Assembly (NCBI GenBank): GCA_029983695.1
Contig: JASBZB010000017.1
Span: forward strand, 1 to 64,000
Length of the DNA: 64,000 nt
Direction: 5' to 3'
Source: Lutispora sp003527145
GTDB taxonomy: Bacteria; Bacillota; Clostridia; Lutisporales; Lutisporaceae
In this document: in pieces, positions 60,517 through 64,000 of the stretch
Position numbering within the stretch: position 1 is the stretch's first letter
Layout: every line of letters begins with the position of its first letter
The notes under the pieces: generated by a model
What the model was told of the DNA's origin: nothing
Databases searched by the model: none
Seen by the model: the letters and a program-made list of their open reading frames with translations, nothing else
Program-made: the position numbers and the translations under genes

Positions 60517-62105
60517 AATATACTTTCCGCTTCCTTGAGGATTGCTTCGGGTACGCCGATGAGCCGTGAGATATTTATGGCATCCTTGGGCACTCCCGTA
60601 TTACCTATTATTTCAATCAAAGAATAATCCATGTATTGAGAGATGACCTCCGGATCTCCCAGCTTGTCATAATCTACATTTCTAAGACCCTTGACCTGCA
60701 GGTGCTTGACTCCTTCTCTGACCAAACCGTCAAAGTGAGTGGTGATAAGGGTTATGCAAGGTTTTTTCATTAAATAGCTTATGATTCCGTAAGATATGGC
60801 ATAGCCCTCCCTTGGATTTGTGCCCCTGGCCAGCTCATCAATGAGTATCAAGCCCCGCCGTTCAGACATATCAAGCATTTCCTTGATTCCCTGCATTTCA
60901 GCCCCGAAGGTTGAAAGTCCGGAGTCCAGGGATTGTTCATCTCCTGCAGATAAGAAGATAAAGTCGCAGAGGCTTGCTTCCATATATCGGGCGGGTACGA
61001 ACAATCCGTACTGCAGCATTGCCATAAGAAGCCCCACCATCTTCAAGGATACGGTTTTGCCTCCCATGTTTGCTCCGGTGATGACTGCAGCGCCCTGTGC
61101 CAGGTTAACGCTTATGGGTGTGAATACCTTGCCTTTTTTCTTCAAGCCTGTTTCTACCACCGGATGCCTGCCCATTTTTATTATGCAGCAGGTCTTTTCC
61201 GATATGACCGGCTTCACTCCGTTCATGGCTATGGCAAGATAGGCTTTTGCGATAAGCAGATCAAAATGCCCTATGGCATCAATGTTCCTTAGAATGATCC
61301 CCCCACGTGATGCGACCTTTTGAGATAAATCCTCCAGAACCTTCATTTCCTCTATGGCTTCTTTATCTTTCAGGCTTTCGATGTCCTTGAGCAAGGCCAT
61401 CATATCTTCGTCAGGCCTCACCCTGAAGGTCACGTTTATATATGTTTCTGAAAAGACTTGAAGCTTAGGATAATCCAGCAGCCTCTTAATCAGATCTATC
61501 TGATTGCGGCTTATGGTTATGTCACCGGTAGATCTCAGCTTTAAACCGGTTTCCTTTTCTATTTCGCGGGTTTTTTCCTGCCTCATTTCTTCCAAAACGT
61601 GCTCGGCCTTGGCCCTGGAAGCCCGCAAATCTCTCAATCCGGGAGAATAACAATCATATATATAAAAGGTTTTCAATCCGCAGCTCTCGGGATCCAAAAG
61701 CCTTTCAACCTCTTCCAGCACATCTACTCTAAACTTTTCGGGTATTTCCCAATGAAGGAATGACTGGCTTTGAGATATGGATCGCATGATGGATATGAGG
61801 TTTTTTATCTCGAAAAATTCTACAGAGTTCAAAACTCCGCCTTCTATACATCTCTCAACAGATTTTCTTATATCCTTAATGCCTCGCATGTAGGTCCTGA
61901 TCTCTACAAAGACAGCCCTTTGAGTATCTACAAGCTCTTTTATTTTTTCTATCCGATCCAATTCTTCAGAAAGAGCTTTTGCATCCTCCCTCTCATAAGG
62001 CTTCATAAGGCTTTTAAATTTTATGCCAAAAGGGGTTATTGGGTGCAGATCGCCAAGCACCTTTTCTATATCCAATGCTTTATAGCTTCTCTTATTAATA
62101 ATCAT
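60492..62105 (-). CDS. kamC: lysine 5,6-aminomutase reactivase ATPase, MutS-like (KamC)
   Basis: A 537-residue MutS-related ATPase with Walker A ITGANMGGKTVSLKM, Walker B GLILIDELARGTNP and signature-type LDSGLSTFGAEM. With KamB it restores inactivated lysine 5,6-aminomutase by exchanging the damaged cobalamin. Its ATG overlaps kamB by 11 bases. The last residues (SPVTSH and stop) are encoded by the repeat module GACTAGTGACTGGTGACTGG, so the native tail seems replaced. Confidence 0.92.
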   Translation of the reverse strand: MIINKRSYKALDIEKVLGDLHPITPFGIKFKSLMKPYEREDAKALSEELDRIEKIKELVDTQRAVFVEIRTYMRGIKDIRKSVERCIEGGVLNSVEFFEIKNLISIMRSISQSQSFLHWEIPEKFRVDVLEEVERLLDPESCGLKTFYIYDCYSPGLRDLRASRAKAEHVLEEMRQEKTREIEKETGLKLRSTGDITISRNQIDLIKRLLDYPKLQVFSETYINVTFRVRPDEDMMALLKDIESLKDKEAIEEMKVLEDLSQKVASRGGIILRNIDAIGHFDLLIAKAYLAIAMNGVKPVISEKTCCIIKMGRHPVVETGLKKKGKVFTPISVNLAQGAAVITGANMGGKTVSLKMVGLLMAMLQYGLFVPARYMEASLCDFIFLSAGDEQSLDSGLSTFGAEMQGIKEMLDMSERRGLILIDELARGTNPREGYAISYGIISYLMKKPCITLITTHFDGLVREGVKHLQVKGLRNVDYDKLGDPEVISQYMDYSLIEIIGNTGVPKDAINISRLIGVPEAILKEAESILESPVTSH

Positions 62106-63135
62106 AGTTGCTTCCTCCCTGCATCACATCAAATACCGGGATGTCCGGCACTGCCCTTCTCATGTTTTCCAGGAAGGTCAATGATTCAAAATAGTAGCCT
62201 TCGGGGGAATACGGGTTTACAGTTACCGCGATGATATTTATGGCATCCACGACCTTCAGCTGCAGACCCATCTTTTGCAGCATATGAAGGTCTCTTGGGG
62301 GGATGAAAACCCGGGTTCCGTCCTTCACCAAAATTTGTATATCACCCTTGGCGTTTTGCATAATATCCTTTAGGGTATCAGTGGTAGCCGAGCCGGAGAG
62401 CACCACATATCTGGTGCTGCCTGTCAGGCATCCGGCAATGAGGCTCCCGCTCCTCAAAGAGGTGAGGGTGTCCACATAAGTTATTGACAAGTCCTCGTTT
62501 ATCAAGCCGGTCTTGCCCTCTTCCATTATTTCCTGGGCCAGATCCCTGATCTCTCCTCTTTCCACTCTGGGTATTGAGTAGGTATTTATTATATGCATTG
62601 TCTTATCTATGACCAAATCCTGAGATCTGGCTAAGGCTGCCCCCGTAGCCAATATGGTGCCGTCGGAAACAAAGGGTGCCGCAGATGCTCTCCTGTCCAG
62701 GGATCCGTCTATCAGGACAAGCCGGGCTCCGAAAGCCAGCATATCCTCACACATGCCCTTTATGGTGCGTGAGGAGTAAGGTCCGGATATTTCTACATAG
62801 CCATCCTCCACGGCCTTTCCTATTACAACCCTTCCCATTGGTGTGTTGTAGTCTGTTACAGAGAATATCTCTATGCCTGCATACTCAGGCTTTATGGCAT
62901 TTTCCACAGTGGTGACTATGGTTCCCTTCTTTACAAAAACAGGGGGCTTCTCCGTCTCCGTGAGCACATCGCGCCTTTCACCGTCCCTGCCGGTGGAGAT
63001 AAGGGCAAGCTGAATGCCCTTGTCTCCGGCCTGGGCGATGATCTCATTTAGGGTGACGGTTTTGCCTGCATTTTTGCTGGTGCCTACTATGGAAACTATT
63101 CTGTTGGAGGGATAGATAAGATCTATTAATTGCAT
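62095..63135 (-). CDS. kamB: lysine 5,6-aminomutase reactivase subunit KamB
   Basis: A 346-residue protein with a P-loop in VGTSKNAGKTVTLNEI and further conserved STGRDGERRDVLTETEKPP. It works with KamC to reactivate the B12 aminomutase. The start follows AAGGAG. The upstream gap to kamA carries repeat modules. Confidence 0.92.
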   Translation of the reverse strand: MQLIDLIYPSNRIVSIVGTSKNAGKTVTLNEIIAQAGDKGIQLALISTGRDGERRDVLTETEKPPVFVKKGTIVTTVENAIKPEYAGIEIFSVTDYNTPMGRVVIGKAVEDGYVEISGPYSSRTIKGMCEDMLAFGARLVLIDGSLDRRASAAPFVSDGTILATGAALARSQDLVIDKTMHIINTYSIPRVERGEIRDLAQEIMEEGKTGLINEDLSITYVDTLTSLRSGSLIAGCLTGSTRYVVLSGSATTDTLKDIMQNAKGDIQILVKDGTRVFIPPRDLHMLQKMGLQLKVVDAINIIAVTVNPYSPEGYYFESLTFLENMRRAVPDIPVFDVMQGGSNYDY

Positions 63136-63155
63136 GATGATGTCTCCTTATGCTT

Positions 63156-63330
63156 GGGTATTCCTTATGGGTATTAGGTTACGGGGAACACTGATTCACA
63201 CGGATTATTAGCACGGAAGGGTTTCTTTTTTCCTTAACTGAGTCATTCCGAGCACAGCGAGGAATCTTATACCTGCCAGCATGACTAAGCCAAATAGGCT
63301 TAAGGATTCCGTGTTAATCCGTGTTCCCCG
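63156..63330. repeat. repeat block between kamA and kamB with an inverted pair
   Basis: GGGTATTCCTTATGGGT (63156-63172) and ACGGGGAACACTGATTCACA (63181) are followed by a TCATTCCGAGCACAGCGAGG element (63242-63268), then an inverted CGTGTTAATCCGTGTTCCCC unit (to 63330). The two ACGGGGAACAC units thus flank the TCATTC element head to head. Confidence 0.75.
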
Positions 63331-63337
63331 TTTCCTC

Positions 63338-64000
63338 TTATTTCTGTCTAAGTTTTGCTCTTTCTTTTCTAAGCATTTCCGTGGGCTCTAAGTTTAATGC
63401 ATTGCCCTGGAGAAGTCCGGCTACGCCGCTGAGCTTATCTTCTCTTTGCTTCTTGCAAACTTCACAATTGCATGGTTCTTCAATATATTCCGGCTCTGTA
63501 TAGGTGGTTATTACACCTTCAAAGTTTCTCAGGATCACCTTCTGCTTGCTCTGAGATACGACATACTGAGGCATTACCGGAGTCTTTCCCCCGCCGCCGG
63601 GTGCGTCAACAACAAATGTCGGTACGCAGAAGCCGGAGGTATGGCCTCTCAAGCCTTCTATTATCTCTATACCCTTTGAAACAGTAGTTCTGAAGTGCTC
63701 TATGCCAAAGGATAAGTCGCACTGATATATATAATATGGTCTGACTCTAATCTTCACCAATTCATGAACCAGATCTCTCATAATATGAACGCAATCGTTT
63801 ACTCCCCTTAGGAGAACGGACTGGTTGCCCAGCGGTATGCCTGCATCAGCCAGCATAGCACAGGCCTTGGCAGTTTCGGGAGTAACCTCCTTGGGATGAT
63901 TGAAATGGGTGTTGAGCCAAATCGGATGATATTTTTTCAGCATATTTACCAATTCGGGCGTTATTCTCTGGGGCATGACCACAGGAGCCCTTGAGCCGAG
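63338..64000 (-). CDS. kamA: lysine 2,3-aminomutase, C-terminal part (runs off the window)
   Basis: The last 220 residues of the radical-SAM/PLP enzyme that turns L-lysine into L-beta-lysine, the first step of lysine fermentation. Visible are SRAPVVMPQRITPELVNMLK, LNTHFNHPKEVTPE, LGNQSVLLRGVND and the PLP-lysine motif APGGGGKTPVMP. A C-terminal cysteine group (CNCEVC) suits the zinc site. The radical-SAM cysteines lie beyond position 64000. An apparent start near 63982 is internal. Confidence 0.97.
   Translation of the reverse strand, partial: LGSRAPVVMPQRITPELVNMLKKYHPIWLNTHFNHPKEVTPETAKACAMLADAGIPLGNQSVLLRGVNDCVHIMRDLVHELVKIRVRPYYIYQCDLSFGIEHFRTTVSKGIEIIEGLRGHTSGFCVPTFVVDAPGGGGKTPVMPQYVVSQSKQKVILRNFEGVITTYTEPEYIEEPCNCEVCKKQREDKLSGVAGLLQGNALNLEPTEMLRKERAKLRQK

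Noticed and set aside
63338..63982. A complete 214-residue gene starting near 63982
   Set aside because: The frame stays open to the window edge, and the residues before it (LGSRAP) match lysine 2,3-aminomutase, so this is the 3' part of kamA.

Overview
The window looks like a chromosomal segment of an anaerobic, amino-acid-fermenting, S-layer-bearing Firmicute (Clostridia or Tissierellia type). The evidence is a lysine-fermentation operon (kamABCDE), three- to seven-base purine-rich Shine-Dalgarno sites before nearly every gene, several TTG/GTG starts, SLH-domain surface proteins, a T-box leader, a LytTR/LytS pair with a CstA transporter, and an aldehyde:ferredoxin oxidoreductase. No rRNA, tRNA or CRISPR array was seen. 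The species cannot be named from the sequence.

Layout. 1-5.1 kb (minus strand): pyrG with an accessory block downstream of it (RelE-type toxin and antitoxin, lone HicB, Uma2 nuclease, MntA/HepT) and two S23-type four-helix-bundle genes. 5.1-18.2 kb (minus): a cell-surface locus with an S41 protease, an AbrB-type protein, two SLH proteins and a 2084-residue IPT/TIG-repeat protein. 18.7-23.3 kb (plus): a dlt-like operon (SGNH protein, MBOAT, a 33-residue DltX-like peptide, carrier protein, acetyl-CoA-synthetase-like ligase). 23.5-26.9 kb (plus): a possible small RNA, a pseudokinase-TM-PKD protein, and a T-box-controlled NSS transporter with its 33-residue small subunit. 27-33.8 kb: cstA with its LytS/LytR pair, then a second two-component system and a small secreted DUF2680-like protein. 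33.9-44.8 kb (minus): a purine/pyrimidine-type catabolic cluster (PucR regulator, QueG-like protein, NCS2 permease, amidase, cyclase-family hydrolase, DUF1116 protein, split FdrA), then an epimerase and a CoA-transferase. 45-53.7 kb (plus): SulP transporter, a secreted protein and a five-gene peptide ABC transporter. 53.8-57.8 kb: ClC channel, AOR and MoaD-like protein. 57.9-64 kb (minus): kamE, kamD, kamC, kamB and the 3' part of kamA, which runs off the window.

How it fits together. The cell seems to import peptides, amino acids and probably pyruvate (Dpp-type ABC, NSS, CstA) and ferments lysine. The FdrA/DUF1116 cluster suggests energy-conserving breakdown of a cyclic ureide through carbamoyl phosphate. 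A 23-base motif is shared by the promoter regions of pucR and of the cyclase gene and is a candidate PucR operator.

A second theme is a family of short dispersed intergenic repeats (at least ten loci). They sit at gene 3' ends, and in four cases they supply the last codons and stop of the gene (hepT, the AbrB gene, the MBOAT gene, kamC). One repeat locus keeps the last 31 codons of a GxxExxY gene.
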